Below, in pieces: positions 1 to 9,392 of a DNA stretch of 64,000 nt. A program made the position numbers and the translations under genes. The stretch comes from CAKOTZ01 sp964489885 (GTDB lineage: Bacteria; Bacillota; Clostridia; TANB77; CAG-508). The DNA is taken from contig CAZAZX010000007.1 in the NCBI GenBank assembly GCA_964489885.1, positions 14,615 to 78,614 of the forward strand. The letters are read 5' to 3'. The notes under the pieces were generated by a model that worked only from the letters and a program-made list of their open reading frames with translations, searched no databases and had not been told where the DNA came from. Each line of letters begins with the position of its first letter. The stretch's first letter is position 1.

Positions 1-2136
1 AACTTTATTTTTATAGTAAGCATATTGTATATCTTCTGTATCGTATTTAGTTGGCATTAATCCATACTTTGTTACCAAATATTCCCCTGTTTCGCCATCA
101 TTCTTGAATTCTTCATTTTCATATAACATCTTGCTCATAAATTGTAACCTAGTTGATGCTTCCTTATGCTTTAGTGAAATAATATATCCTTCATTTATTG
201 GAATATTTAAAGTTTCATTTTCAGATACGTTTTTAACATTTCCTATATAACTTTTTTCATATATTAAATTTCTATCGTTATCATATATATGAATACTTGC
301 ATATTCGCTATCATTAAAATATTGATGTGGTTCTATTGCATAATTAACTATTTTTGCATTTTTCATTCCATCTGTAAATTCCATTGTTGCAAATACCCAA
401 TTAGCTAGTCCCATAAAAGTAATTTTCGTATCTGTTATCAGTGGATTTTCTGTTATTTTTGTATATGTAATTTCCTTTTCAGTTGTTTCATTTTCTTTGA
501 TTACAGCATTTTCATAGTTATGTGTATAGCTATCACTTTTTGTTGTCGGCAAATCTATATTATAAATTCCAATAGGTAAACCTTCAATTAATATTCCTCC
601 ATCGGTATAAGTTTCAGGAATTCTTATTTCTTTAATAATTTCTTCGCCATCTTTAATCCTAATTAACCTATTTGATACTTGTTCGTAATCATCAATTTTT
701 ATTGTTAGATTTAGATTGCCGACCAAGTTATATTTTTTTACATCCTCTGAAGAGACAAGGTTATAATTTCCTGTTAAGTTTAAATCATTTTTTATGATTT
801 CAGCCTGCTCATCTGTTGCAACTAAATCTCTCATATAATAAAGAATTGGATAATTATTTTCATAAGTTTCTGTTTTTACATTTTCTGAAATAGCCATCTT
901 ATTTGATTCCAAATAAGGAATTATATTATATTTTGTGCTAAATGTTTTTGCAAATAAATCACTAGTTCTTGTTACAGCTTCTGTTTCTGCCCCTGTTAAT
1001 TTTTCCTTATTATTTTTTTTGCTAACTAAATGTCTATATGTTGAATTCAAATTTGCCATAGATTCTTCAGGTCCAATTTTATCTAGTACATTTACTAAAA
1101 CATAAAGTTTTTCTTTAACTCCCAATTCATCATAACTTGTAATTGATTCCAAATTATTTTTTACCCTGTTTTCTATTGCTGTTCTATCACCTAACCATCC
1201 TTTATTCGCATCAGAAATATAAGTTAGTTGATAATAATGTGCAAAAATGTTATTTGAAACCTCTCCTAAACCTATTTCTTTATTTGCAATATCCCCTTGA
1301 TATCCATGACCTACTTCATGCAAGTTCATCCAACCTCTTGATAAATATCCACTAATTGTATCTGCTGTCTGTGCTGAATAATGTGGGCTCCAATAATATG
1401 CCATTCCAACTCCATGAATATCAGCCTTAAGAAAATATTTAGTTTTAACATTATTGTCTAAAGCATCTTCTGAATTGTATTTAAGTCCTAAAAATCTATC
1501 ATATTGCTCAGTCATTGAATCATAATATTCTAATAATTTATCTATAGATGAGAAATTGTCAGCTCCTTCTTTCACAATAGTATCCCTATCTTTAAATGGT
1601 ACTAACATTGTTACACTTTTGCCTTCAATTACAGCAAAACTATGTTGATTGGAATCCCATTTCGTAAAAAATGCATTTTCATCGTCTTTGTAATAATAAT
1701 ATGTTAAATCTTCTATATTTACACTATTTCTAATTTCTATGATAGGTTTAACATCAGTCTTGTATGGTGTTTTTATAAAAGGAACACTTGCAACATCTGT
1801 GCTAACACTTAGCCATGTACCATCTTTAGGTATTGTAAGTGCTTGCTCTGTATTTCTATCATTATTAAAAATATTTAAAGTTAAAGAATTTTTGTATTCC
1901 TCATAATTTTTAATTCTAATTTCAAAACTTGAATTTTCCTTCATATAAATTTCTAAATTCTGTCTATCTTGTTGGTTTCCCCTATTTGTTCCAACCATAG
2001 CCATATTATCTACACTAGGTAAAGTATATAATTCTTTAGTTCTATCAATGGTTTCATTATCTGCAAATACCGAATAATTGGCATAAAACAGTAAAATTAT
2101 AAATATTACTAATAATACTTTAACATATCTCTTCAT
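1..2136 (-). CDS. Secreted M60-like metallopeptidase (partial, runs off left edge)
   Basis: Reading the minus strand from the ATG at 2136 gives 712 residues without a stop, continuing past the window edge. The first ~26 residues form a signal peptide (MKRYVK, a hydrophobic stretch, then SVFA-DN as probable cleavage site). Residues 273-277 are HEVGH, followed by Glu292 in the context GEVSNN. This is the HExxH...E zinc signature and spacing of the M60/enhancin-like family, which attacks mucin-type glycoproteins. The later part looks beta-rich and may be carbohydrate- or surface-binding. An AAGGAAAAGG-type ribosome site precedes the start. It is probably exported and acts on host or neighbouring glycoproteins. 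The family is well supported; the substrate is not. Confidence 0.85.
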   Translation of the reverse strand, partial: MKRYVKVLLVIFIILLFYANYSVFADNETIDRTKELYTLPSVDNMAMVGTNRGNQQDRQNLEIYMKENSSFEIRIKNYEEYKNSLTLNIFNNDRNTEQALTIPKDGTWLSVSTDVASVPFIKTPYKTDVKPIIEIRNSVNIEDLTYYYYKDDENAFFTKWDSNQHSFAVIEGKSVTMLVPFKDRDTIVKEGADNFSSIDKLLEYYDSMTEQYDRFLGLKYNSEDALDNNVKTKYFLKADIHGVGMAYYWSPHYSAQTADTISGYLSRGWMNLHEVGHGYQGDIANKEIGLGEVSNNIFAHYYQLTYISDANKGWLGDRTAIENRVKNNLESITSYDELGVKEKLYVLVNVLDKIGPEESMANLNSTYRHLVSKKNNKEKLTGAETEAVTRTSDLFAKTFSTKYNIIPYLESNKMAISENVKTETYENNYPILYYMRDLVATDEQAEIIKNDLNLTGNYNLVSSEDVKKYNLVGNLNLTIKIDDYEQVSNRLIRIKDGEEIIKEIRIPETYTDGGILIEGLPIGIYNIDLPTTKSDSYTHNYENAVIKENETTEKEITYTKITENPLITDTKITFMGLANWVFATMEFTDGMKNAKIVNYAIEPHQYFNDSEYASIHIYDNDRNLIYEKSYIGNVKNVSENETLNIPINEGYIISLKHKEASTRLQFMSKMLYENEEFKNDGETGEYLVTKYGLMPTKYDTEDIQYAYYKNKV

Positions 2137-2258
2137 ATAAATATTTCCTTTTCCTTTAAAATTAGGCAATACACCCATATTTATTATACCATAAAATGAC
2201 ATTTTTTCAAGTTTTTAGCTTGATTATGTAAAGTAAAATTAAAGATATAAATTAAAAA

Positions 2259-2298
2259 AATAACCTGCCCTATGACTAAAGTCATAAGGCAGGTTATT
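2259..2298 (-). terminator. Rho-independent terminator after tsf
   Basis: Long inverted repeat (AATAACCTGCC...GGCAGGTTATT) just past the tsf stop, with a T run when read on the minus strand. It closes the rpsB-tsf operon. Confidence 0.9.
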
Positions 2299-2306
2299 TT
2301 TAATAA

Positions 2307-3185
2307 TTATTTTATTTGTTTCATAACTTCTTCTGCAAAATTTTCTTCTTTCTTTTCTATTCCTTCTCCTCTTTCAAATCTTGCAAATCTCGTTACTTCT
2401 GCATTTTTTGATTCAACTAATTTTGAAATTTTCATATCAGGGTCTTTAACAAATTCTTGATCTAATAAGCAAACTTCTGAATAGAATTTACCAATTCTTC
2501 CTTGAACTACTTTTTCAGCGATTTCAGGTTTTTTACCTTCATTGATTGCTTGAGCTTTTAGAACTTCCATTTCTTTATTTAAAACGTCTGCTGGGACATC
2601 TTTTCTACTTAAATATTCTGGTTTTGCTGCAGCAATTTGTAAACATAAATCTTTAGCTAATTCTTCTTCGCCTTTTGCTAAGTCAACTAAAACGCCAATT
2701 TTTCCATCCCCATGAATATAGCTTCCAACTAATCCGTTTGATTTAAAACGAACAAATCTTCTAATTGACATATTTTCACCAATTGTAGCAATTTTTCCTG
2801 TTAAAACTTCATTAACTGTTTTTCCTGTTTCAGTTATAGATTCTTGAGCTAACAAAGCTTCAACATTTTCTGGATTTTTTTCAGCAATTTGTTTTGCAAC
2901 ATCTGCAACAAAAGTTCTAAATTCCTCATTCTTAGCTACAAAATCTGTTTCAGCATTTACTTCTACTAAAGCACCAATTTTTTTATCATCAGATACATAA
3001 GCATATACTAAACCTTCTGAAGCAATTCTGCTTGATTTTTTAGCTGCCTTTGCAATTCCTCTTTCTCTTAATAATTCTATTGCTTTGTCCATATCTCCAT
3101 CTGTTTCTGTTAAAACCTTCTTGCAGTCCATCATTCCTGCACCTGTTTTTTCTCTCAATAATCTAACTTGCTCTGCTGTTATCAT
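2307..3185 (-). CDS. tsf: Elongation factor Ts
   Basis: A 292-residue protein opening with MITAEQVRLLREKTGAGMMD, the family's N-terminal UBA-like domain. The TDFVAKNEEF segment (residues ~80-89) matches the EF-Tu-contacting core. EF-Ts is the guanine nucleotide exchange factor for EF-Tu in the cytoplasm. Length and order are normal: the gene lies 25 nt downstream of rpsB in the same orientation and ends at a strong terminator, so the two are cotranscribed. Confidence 0.97.
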   Translation of the reverse strand: MITAEQVRLLREKTGAGMMDCKKVLTETDGDMDKAIELLRERGIAKAAKKSSRIASEGLVYAYVSDDKKIGALVEVNAETDFVAKNEEFRTFVADVAKQIAEKNPENVEALLAQESITETGKTVNEVLTGKIATIGENMSIRRFVRFKSNGLVGSYIHGDGKIGVLVDLAKGEEELAKDLCLQIAAAKPEYLSRKDVPADVLNKEMEVLKAQAINEGKKPEIAEKVVQGRIGKFYSEVCLLDQEFVKDPDMKISKLVESKNAEVTRFARFERGEGIEKKEENFAEEVMKQIK

Positions 3186-3210
3186 TATATATATAGCCTC
3201 CTTTTAAATT

Positions 3211-3981
3211 CTATTTTTCTTCTGCAACAACTTGCTCTATATCTGTAGCTTCTTCAGCAACAGTTTGTCCTTCTGCCATTGCGTTTTCATCCATTGATTC
3301 ACCTTGTCTACCTTCTATTACAGCATTTGCCATAACATCTGCAATTAATTTTACAGCTCTAATTGCATCATCATTTCCTGGTATAGGGAAGTCAACATCT
3401 TCTGGATTACAATTTGTATCAATTAATCCTACAACTGGTATACCTAATTTATGTGCTTCTAATATAGCAATTCTTTCTTTTTTAGGATCAACAATAAACA
3501 TTGCACCTGGCAAATGTTTCATTTCTTTTATTCCGCCAAGATTTCTTTCAAGTTTTTCCATTTCCTTTTTTAAGTTGATAACCTCTTTTTTAGGTAGTAA
3601 ATCGAATGTTCCATCAGCTTCCATTTCTTCTAGTTTTTTTAGTCTTTCAACTCTTTTTTGAATTGTATCAAAGTTTGTAAGCATACCACCTAACCATCTT
3701 TGGTCAACATAGTACATATTACATCTAATAGCTGCATCTTTAATACATTCTTGAGCTTGCTTTTTTGTACCTACAAAAAGAATATCCTTTCCTTCCTCAG
3801 CTTGTTCTTTTACGAATTCATAAGCTTCGTCTAATTTTTTTGAAGTCTTTTGTAAATCAATAATATGGATTCCATTTCTAGCTTGAAAAATGTATTCTGC
3901 CATTTTAGGATCCCATCTTCTTGTTTGATGTCCAAAGTGAACACCTGCTTCTAGTAATTGTTTCATAGCTACTACTGCCAT
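3211..3981 (-). CDS. rpsB: 30S ribosomal protein S2
   Basis: A 256-residue S2 protein. Diagnostic segments are LLEAGVHFGHQTRRWDPKM near the N-terminus and PGNDDAIRAVKLI near residue 200. The last ~35 residues are an acidic, glutamate-rich tail, common in Bacillota S2. A GAGGAATTTTAA ribosome site precedes the ATG. It is the first gene of the rpsB-tsf operon, with a promoter at 4086-4114 and a ~100 nt leader. Confidence 0.97.
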   Translation of the reverse strand: MAVVAMKQLLEAGVHFGHQTRRWDPKMAEYIFQARNGIHIIDLQKTSKKLDEAYEFVKEQAEEGKDILFVGTKKQAQECIKDAAIRCNMYYVDQRWLGGMLTNFDTIQKRVERLKKLEEMEADGTFDLLPKKEVINLKKEMEKLERNLGGIKEMKHLPGAMFIVDPKKERIAILEAHKLGIPVVGLIDTNCNPEDVDFPIPGNDDAIRAVKLIADVMANAVIEGRQGESMDENAMAEGQTVAEEATDIEQVVAEEK

Positions 3982-4085
3982 TTAAAATTCCTCCTCTTTG
4001 TTTTTCTTCCATATACCGTCAAACATTTAGATACACATTTTCATGCACAAACCTAAACTAGATATATGTGCTTTTTAGCTATTAT

Positions 4086-4114
4086 AGTATAGCAAACTTT
4101 TTTTATAATTTCAA
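4086..4114 (-). promoter_or_regulatory. SigA-type promoter of rpsB-tsf
   Basis: On the minus strand TTGAAA (4109-4114), a 17 nt spacer and TATACT (4086-4091). Transcription would begin near 4079, leaving a leader of about 97 nt that could hold S2 autoregulation. I see no definite fold. Confidence 0.75.
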
Positions 4115-4332
4115 GTGGTAATATATGATTTTTTACCTATTTTTCAATATTTATTTGTTATAATTTATAAATTTATATATTATTTTGTCGCTTAAATTAT
4201 TATGGCAATAATAAAGTTATGGTTGATTTTATGTAAATTGTGTAATATAATATTACCAGTAAAAATTTTATTACTGTTTCACATTGATATGAAGTTTTGT
4301 GGCTTTTGACTGGTTCAAAAGGAGGAAGTTTA
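4115..4332. other. AT-rich intergenic stretch before the GGDEF gene
   Basis: No gene is visible. The stretch contains TATAAT-like hexamers, but no convincing -35/-10 pair could be assigned to the downstream gene. It may include the left edge of the foreign-looking segment. Confidence 0.4.
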
Positions 4333-5424
4333 ATGAATCACATCTTTAGCCTATTAATTTCGTGGATGATTATGCTTGTTTTCATTGTGGTATTAACCAC
4401 TAATGTTGGGCTTAACTCTCGGGTTAGGAACGCAGGAATAAAAGCATGCATATTCATGCTTATTGCAAGCTTTGCCGAATTAGTTTCATTTGGAATCAAC
4501 GGCAATGAGTCAAGCATTTTGCTACACAAAGTCGTAAAAGCGATTGAATTGTCATTGACTCCGATTATTCCAATGATTGCAAGCTGTATGTTTTACAAGT
4601 GGAATGATGACAAAAAGTTCAAGAATATAGTTTTCTTCTTTATTGCTATTAATGTCTTTGCAGAAATTATATCATGTTCAACAAACAATTTAATTTTCTG
4701 CATTGATGAACGCAACAATTTTTCAGCTGGAAGTTTCTATTTCTTCTACTTAGCCGTGAACATACTGTCTACGACATTTTTCTTTGTTAAGGCGTATAAA
4801 TTCAGCCACTTGTACCAGACCGAAAGTAATATTTTGCTGCTTTCTATAGCAGTTTTTTTGGTCGCTGGTACAAGCATACAGCTAATTCATCCGGACATTC
4901 TAGTTTCATGGCTGGTGCAGAGCATATCTTTGTTACTGTTGTACATTTTTTATAATGCCACAACAATGTACGTTGATAAGCTGACCACTCTTTTAAATCA
5001 ACCAGCATATCAAAATACTCTTGAGAAAATTGACTCAGACGAATTATTTATAATAACGTTTGATGTTGATGATTTCAAAACAGTAAATGATACGTATGGT
5101 CATGGCTTAGGCGATAAGGTTTTGCGTAAAATTGGTAAAACTTTAAAAAAATGCTACAGCCCCTACGGTAAAGTTTATCGCGTTGGTGGCGACGAATTTG
5201 CCGTTATTATCAAAAGAGAATTAAGTCATGATGAACTCAAGAAGTTGAATAGTGACTTTACTCAACTACTCGAGGAAACGAGAGTTTCTTTTCCAGAGCT
5301 CCCATATGTTTCCCATGGTGCAGCCTTCTATACTCGCTCTAGCTCAATTGAAGCAGTTAAGGAGGAAGCAGACAAAAATATGTATCGTGAGAAAGAATTG
5401 AACAAAAAGCAACGGAACTCTTAA
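4333..5424 (+). CDS. Membrane diguanylate cyclase (GGDEF)
   Basis: 363 residues from the ATG at 4333, chosen because GGAGGAAGTTTA directly precedes it (an upstream TTG at 4297 has no such site). Roughly six or seven hydrophobic segments occupy residues 1-210. A GGDEF domain follows, with FDVDDFKTVNDTYGH and an intact VGGDEF signature, so it should make cyclic-di-GMP from two GTP. No RxxD inhibitory site is visible before GGDEF. Codon use differs from the neighbours (CTG, CGC, ACG, CCG). It contains in-frame CGG at 4420-4422 and again five residues before the stop, which no intact native gene here does. It is probably horizontally acquired. Confidence 0.85.
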   Translation: MNHIFSLLISWMIMLVFIVVLTTNVGLNSRVRNAGIKACIFMLIASFAELVSFGINGNESSILLHKVVKAIELSLTPIIPMIASCMFYKWNDDKKFKNIVFFFIAINVFAEIISCSTNNLIFCIDERNNFSAGSFYFFYLAVNILSTTFFFVKAYKFSHLYQTESNILLLSIAVFLVAGTSIQLIHPDILVSWLVQSISLLLLYIFYNATTMYVDKLTTLLNQPAYQNTLEKIDSDELFIITFDVDDFKTVNDTYGHGLGDKVLRKIGKTLKKCYSPYGKVYRVGGDEFAVIIKRELSHDELKKLNSDFTQLLEETRVSFPELPYVSHGAAFYTRSSSIEAVKEEADKNMYREKELNKKQRNS

Positions 5425-5436
5425 AAATGTGAAACA

Positions 5437-5465
5437 AAACCCGGAAGTATTATACTCCCGGGTTT
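5437..5465 (+). terminator. Terminator of the GGDEF gene
   Basis: AAACCCGG...CCGGGTTT hairpin immediately after the stop codon, followed by a T-rich stretch. Confidence 0.85.
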
Positions 5466-5513
5466 CTTATTTATTTTGAAACATCAAGGCTTTTTTAGAC
5501 CTTACCCACGTCT

Positions 5514-6830
5514 TTAGCCATAATGGTTGGCAAGGTTCTTATTGTCATTATTGTTTTTACATGCCTTAACTTTTATTATTCTTTTATCTTCATACTCTTC
5601 AATTTTATAAGTTATTTTATCAGTTTCAATAATTGGCTTTTCCTTATCTAGAGGTATTCTTCCTAATAGTTCAATTAAATAACCTGACAAGGTATCATAT
5701 TCTCCCTCAGGTATTTCTACATCTAATATTTTTCTTAAATCATATATGCTGACATTTCCATTAATTAAATAAGTATTATTATCTATTTTTTCATATTCTT
5801 TTTCCGCTTCATCATATTCGTCAAATATATCTCCAACTAATTCTTCCAATATATCTTCCATTGTTATAATTCCTGCTGTTCCACCATATTCGTCCAATAC
5901 AACAGCTAATTGCTGTTTGTTTTTTTGCAAATCTTTAAATATTTCATTTATATGTTTACTCTCTGAGACAAAATATGCTTCTCTAATAATTTTTGATAAT
6001 TTAACTTTTTCTTCCTTATTTATAACTCCAAGTAAGTCTTTAACAAACAGAATTCCAACAATATTGTCTATGTTTTCTTCATAAACAGGTACTCTACTAT
6101 ATTTATATTCGTTTATTTTATTTAATATGGCTTCTAAGTTAGAGTTAATCTCTATTGCATAAATGTCTTTTCTATGTGTCATTATTTCAGATGCAATTTT
6201 ATCGTTAAATTCAAACACATTGTTAATCATTTCTTTTTCTTCTTCTTCAATTGAACCTTTTTCTTCTCCTAAGTCAACCATCATTAAGATTTCTTCTTCT
6301 GTTACATTTTCTTCATCTATTTCTTTTATTCCTAAAACCTTTGCAACTCCATTTGTTGATATTGTGAGCAATTTTATAAATGGTGCTGTTATAACTGAAA
6401 TTACTTGAATTATTCCAATTGTTTTAAATGCTATTTTTTCACTTTTTTGCATTGCCAACCTTTTTGGAACAAGCTCTCCAAAAACAAGAGAAAAATATGA
6501 AAGAATTATAGTTATTAGAACTATAGAAATATTCATCCATGTGTTTATGCCCAACGGAATTAACTCTTGTAATTTTGGTGCTAAATCATCTGCAAAAGCA
6601 TCTGCTGCAAATGCACTTGATAAAAAGCCAGCAAGTGTGATTCCTATTTGTATTGTTGCTAAAAACTTACTTGGCTCAATTAACATTTTCTTAATTTGTT
6701 GCGCTTTTTTATTTCCCTCTTTTGCTTGTTTTTCTATTTTTGCATCATTTAAAGAAATAAATGCTATTTCAGCAGATGCAAAAAACGCATTTATTAGTAT
6801 AAGTACAATTAGCAATATTATTTGAGCCAT
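5514..6830 (-). CDS. CorC/HlyC-family (CNNM-type) membrane protein with CBS pair
   Basis: 438 residues. An N-terminal CNNM transmembrane domain occupies ~1-190 (FFASAEIAFISLNDAKIE; LVFGELVPKRLA). It is followed by two CBS domains (~205-335, with MTHRKDIYAIE and VLDEYGGTAGIITMEDILEELVGDI) and a C-terminal CorC_HlyC domain (~350-430). Members are Mg2+ transport or efflux proteins of the cell membrane; the older 'hemolysin' name is misleading. AGGAGGATATATA precedes the ATG. It may head the minus-strand run that continues downstream with other functions, but no terminator is obvious between them. Confidence 0.9.
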   Translation of the reverse strand: MAQIILLIVLILINAFFASAEIAFISLNDAKIEKQAKEGNKKAQQIKKMLIEPSKFLATIQIGITLAGFLSSAFAADAFADDLAPKLQELIPLGINTWMNISIVLITIILSYFSLVFGELVPKRLAMQKSEKIAFKTIGIIQVISVITAPFIKLLTISTNGVAKVLGIKEIDEENVTEEEILMMVDLGEEKGSIEEEEKEMINNVFEFNDKIASEIMTHRKDIYAIEINSNLEAILNKINEYKYSRVPVYEENIDNIVGILFVKDLLGVINKEEKVKLSKIIREAYFVSESKHINEIFKDLQKNKQQLAVVLDEYGGTAGIITMEDILEELVGDIFDEYDEAEKEYEKIDNNTYLINGNVSIYDLRKILDVEIPEGEYDTLSGYLIELLGRIPLDKEKPIIETDKITYKIEEYEDKRIIKVKACKNNNDNKNLANHYG

Positions 6831-6877
6831 TATATATCCTCCTATAATTACATTATATATATTTTTGTTATATTAAT

Positions 6878-7867
6878 TCATTTTTCTGTTTTCAATTCTT
6901 TTTTATAATACAAAATATTATTATCTTGTTTTATAAATTTCTTAAAGCCCTGTTCTACAAAATATGGAACATATTCTCCTGTTGTACTAATAATCATATT
7001 TTTGTACTTTTGTTTATAATTTCCAAACATTGATTTTAAGAGTTTTGTTCCAAAGCCTTGATTCCTATACTCTTTTTTTGTAATTAGTTCTTTTATTTCA
7101 ACTTCAGTTTTAGAAATGTGAGAAATTATTATTAAAGATAAAATCTCATCTTTTCTTTTTAATCCAAATATATCAAAATCTTGCAAATTCTTTATTTCAA
7201 TTAGTTTTCCATTATCTTTTTCTTTTAGAAATTCATCAATAATTTTTGTATCAATAATCCTTTTAACTTCTAATGGAGTTCTTTTAATAAACTTAAAGCC
7301 CTCTGGTAATTGTGGCTTTGAAGAATTGCGGTTATAATATGCACTCTCTTCTTCTGAAAATATACATCCACAATATTTTTGCATATATAAACCTAAATCA
7401 TAAGCTTTTTGATGACCTTCCCAAAAGCCAATTCTAAAATCTCTATATAAAAATTCAATTTCAAATTCCTTGCTTAATTTTTCCATATATGCTTTTATAA
7501 AATTATGCTTTTGATAAATTGAATATAATAAAGTTGTAGAAACTGCATCATATCCATTTTCTTTAGCATATTCAAATGTTTTTCTAAGTCTTAATGGATA
7601 ACAATAATTAGTGCATCTATTATTTAAGTTGTTTATTGTATTTTTATAAAATTCGTCCAGTCCATATTCATCAAAGAAAATTGCTTCTACTCCAATAGAA
7701 CTAGTATATTCTTTCAAGCAATCTCTTCTTTGTTTGTATTCCTCAAATGGGTGAATATTTGGATTATACCAAAAAATAGTTGGTTCTATGTTTTCTTTTC
7801 TTAAACTATCTATGCAATATACACTACAAGGTGCACAACAACTATGTAACAATAATTTCATTTTCAT
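6878..7867 (-). CDS. queH: QueH epoxyqueuosine reductase fused to a GNAT acetyltransferase
   Basis: Residues ~1-190 are QueH (DUF208). LLLHSCCAPCS near the start, NRCTNYCYPLR and KYCGCIFSE supply the conserved cysteines that bind the metal cluster used to reduce epoxyqueuosine to queuosine in tRNA. Residues ~200-329 form a GNAT N-acetyltransferase domain with the acetyl-CoA loop KEYRNQGFGTKLL. QueH alone is usually ~200 residues, so this is a fusion. The start is ATG 7867 or 7861, just after the upstream gene's TGA (coupled translation); 15 further codons upstream are open but overlap that gene. The role of the GNAT half is unknown. Confidence 0.85.
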   Translation of the reverse strand: MKMKLLLHSCCAPCSVYCIDSLRKENIEPTIFWYNPNIHPFEEYKQRRDCLKEYTSSIGVEAIFFDEYGLDEFYKNTINNLNNRCTNYCYPLRLRKTFEYAKENGYDAVSTTLLYSIYQKHNFIKAYMEKLSKEFEIEFLYRDFRIGFWEGHQKAYDLGLYMQKYCGCIFSEEESAYYNRNSSKPQLPEGFKFIKRTPLEVKRIIDTKIIDEFLKEKDNGKLIEIKNLQDFDIFGLKRKDEILSLIIISHISKTEVEIKELITKKEYRNQGFGTKLLKSMFGNYKQKYKNMIISTTGEYVPYFVEQGFKKFIKQDNNILYYKKELKTEK

Positions 7868-7871
7868 CTTC

Positions 7872-9380
7872 TCACTTTTCAGAATTATTATAATATATAT
7901 CAAAAATTTCAACTTCGCCTATCTTTTCAAAATTAGCTCTTATGTAATTTACTACATCTACTGGTAATTGCCAATTATGTTGAATGCCCTCTTTTCTAAT
8001 TAAGAAATATGAATTTTTACTTTCTTTAATTTGATTTATTAATCTATCTTCTCCATTTTTCCCAAAATTGCCCTTATTTAGCATATCATAATCTTTATAA
8101 TATCTATCTAAAGCAATATTGTATACAGCCGCTTCTGTATCAATAATATATACCCTATCATTTCCTAATTTGTTAATTTTGTTATTTACATTTATAATTC
8201 TTTTTTCAAGATTTTTAGGAATAATCAAACTTTCATAATGATTAATATTAATCTTTTCACTATGCATATATGTTTTTATTCCTTCAGTAGTCTTATTAGC
8301 TAAAATTATAAAAACTATTATAATTGAAATTATAATTATAACATTATATAAATATTTTTTTATTTTTTCATTAATCTTTATTGATTCCATCATCCTATAA
8401 ATTACATAAAATAATGTAAGTAATAAAATATATGTACCAACCAAAAAATGCATATCATCTGAAATAGGATAAATCATTATCAATAGTGGTAACGAATATA
8501 TAATTAAAATTTCTAATATATCAGTTTCTGTATTTTGCTTTTTTATAGAAAGTAAGAAAATAGCGCAAAGTAGCAAAAAAATTGGCATTATAACTGCTAG
8601 TATTTTAATTATTGTTTTTTCATTGCTAAATAATTCACCATAACTTATTGAATTTGAAAATTCACTTACACCTAAAATAGCATAATTTATAAAATCTCCA
8701 AAAGCACCATTTATTAACAAATAAATAAACATAATCAAAGCAGGAATTGAAATACCTATTATTCTAGTAATTATAGCTTTTATCTTTTCATTTTTATTAC
8801 TCTTTTTATAAAAAAGTACTAATACTACAACTGCCAAAGCTATAAAAGCTCCAACTGTATGCTTTGTACAAATTGAAATTCCAGCAATTAGACCAATTAT
8901 AAAATCCAATTTAACATCTTTATTATTAAAATATTTTTTTATCTCAAGATATAAAATTATTTCCCCCAAAAAAGGAATTAAGAAATTATAATCGTAGGTA
9001 AAAAAATCGTAAAATATTAGCTCTATAATAAAAACAGCAAATAAGCTAAATAATTTATTTTTTGTTAACTTTTCTAAAATTTTATAACTAATAATAAGCA
9101 ATGCAGTTATAAAAAAGCCTGCTATAACTCTATATACAAGCAGACTGTTAGCTACTAACTTTAATCCTATTGCCATAAAAAATGACGATGCTGGTGTTAT
9201 TATCATACTTATATCTTTATATGGAATTAATCCATTTAACATTTGGTTTGCTAAATTATAATTCCAAATTTCATCTAAGTTAGAAATTGGTCTAGTCACT
9301 TGAAGTACAATATTTATTACAAGAAAAACAAATGCAAACACAATTACTGAAACTTTATTTAAAACACTATTTTTTTCCAT
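7872..9380 (-). CDS. Polytopic membrane protein, GT-C glycosyltransferase-like
   Basis: 502 residues with about eleven hydrophobic segments. The first extracytoplasmic loop carries SNLDEIWNYNLANQMLNG, with an Asp-Glu pair at the position where PMT/ArnT-type GT-C enzymes keep catalytic acids, and the C-terminus is a soluble domain. Such proteins transfer sugars from polyprenyl phosphates at the outer face of the membrane. It overlaps or abuts queH-GNAT downstream and ruvB upstream (12 nt), so it is in the same transcript. The exact donor and acceptor cannot be read from the sequence. Confidence 0.6.
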   Translation of the reverse strand: MEKNSVLNKVSVIVFAFVFLVINIVLQVTRPISNLDEIWNYNLANQMLNGLIPYKDISMIITPASSFFMAIGLKLVANSLLVYRVIAGFFITALLIISYKILEKLTKNKLFSLFAVFIIELIFYDFFTYDYNFLIPFLGEIILYLEIKKYFNNKDVKLDFIIGLIAGISICTKHTVGAFIALAVVVLVLFYKKSNKNEKIKAIITRIIGISIPALIMFIYLLINGAFGDFINYAILGVSEFSNSISYGELFSNEKTIIKILAVIMPIFLLLCAIFLLSIKKQNTETDILEILIIYSLPLLIMIYPISDDMHFLVGTYILLLTLFYVIYRMMESIKINEKIKKYLYNVIIIISIIIVFIILANKTTEGIKTYMHSEKININHYESLIIPKNLEKRIINVNNKINKLGNDRVYIIDTEAAVYNIALDRYYKDYDMLNKGNFGKNGEDRLINQIKESKNSYFLIRKEGIQHNWQLPVDVVNYIRANFEKIGEVEIFDIYYNNSEK

Positions 9381-9392
9381 TAGAATCCTCGT

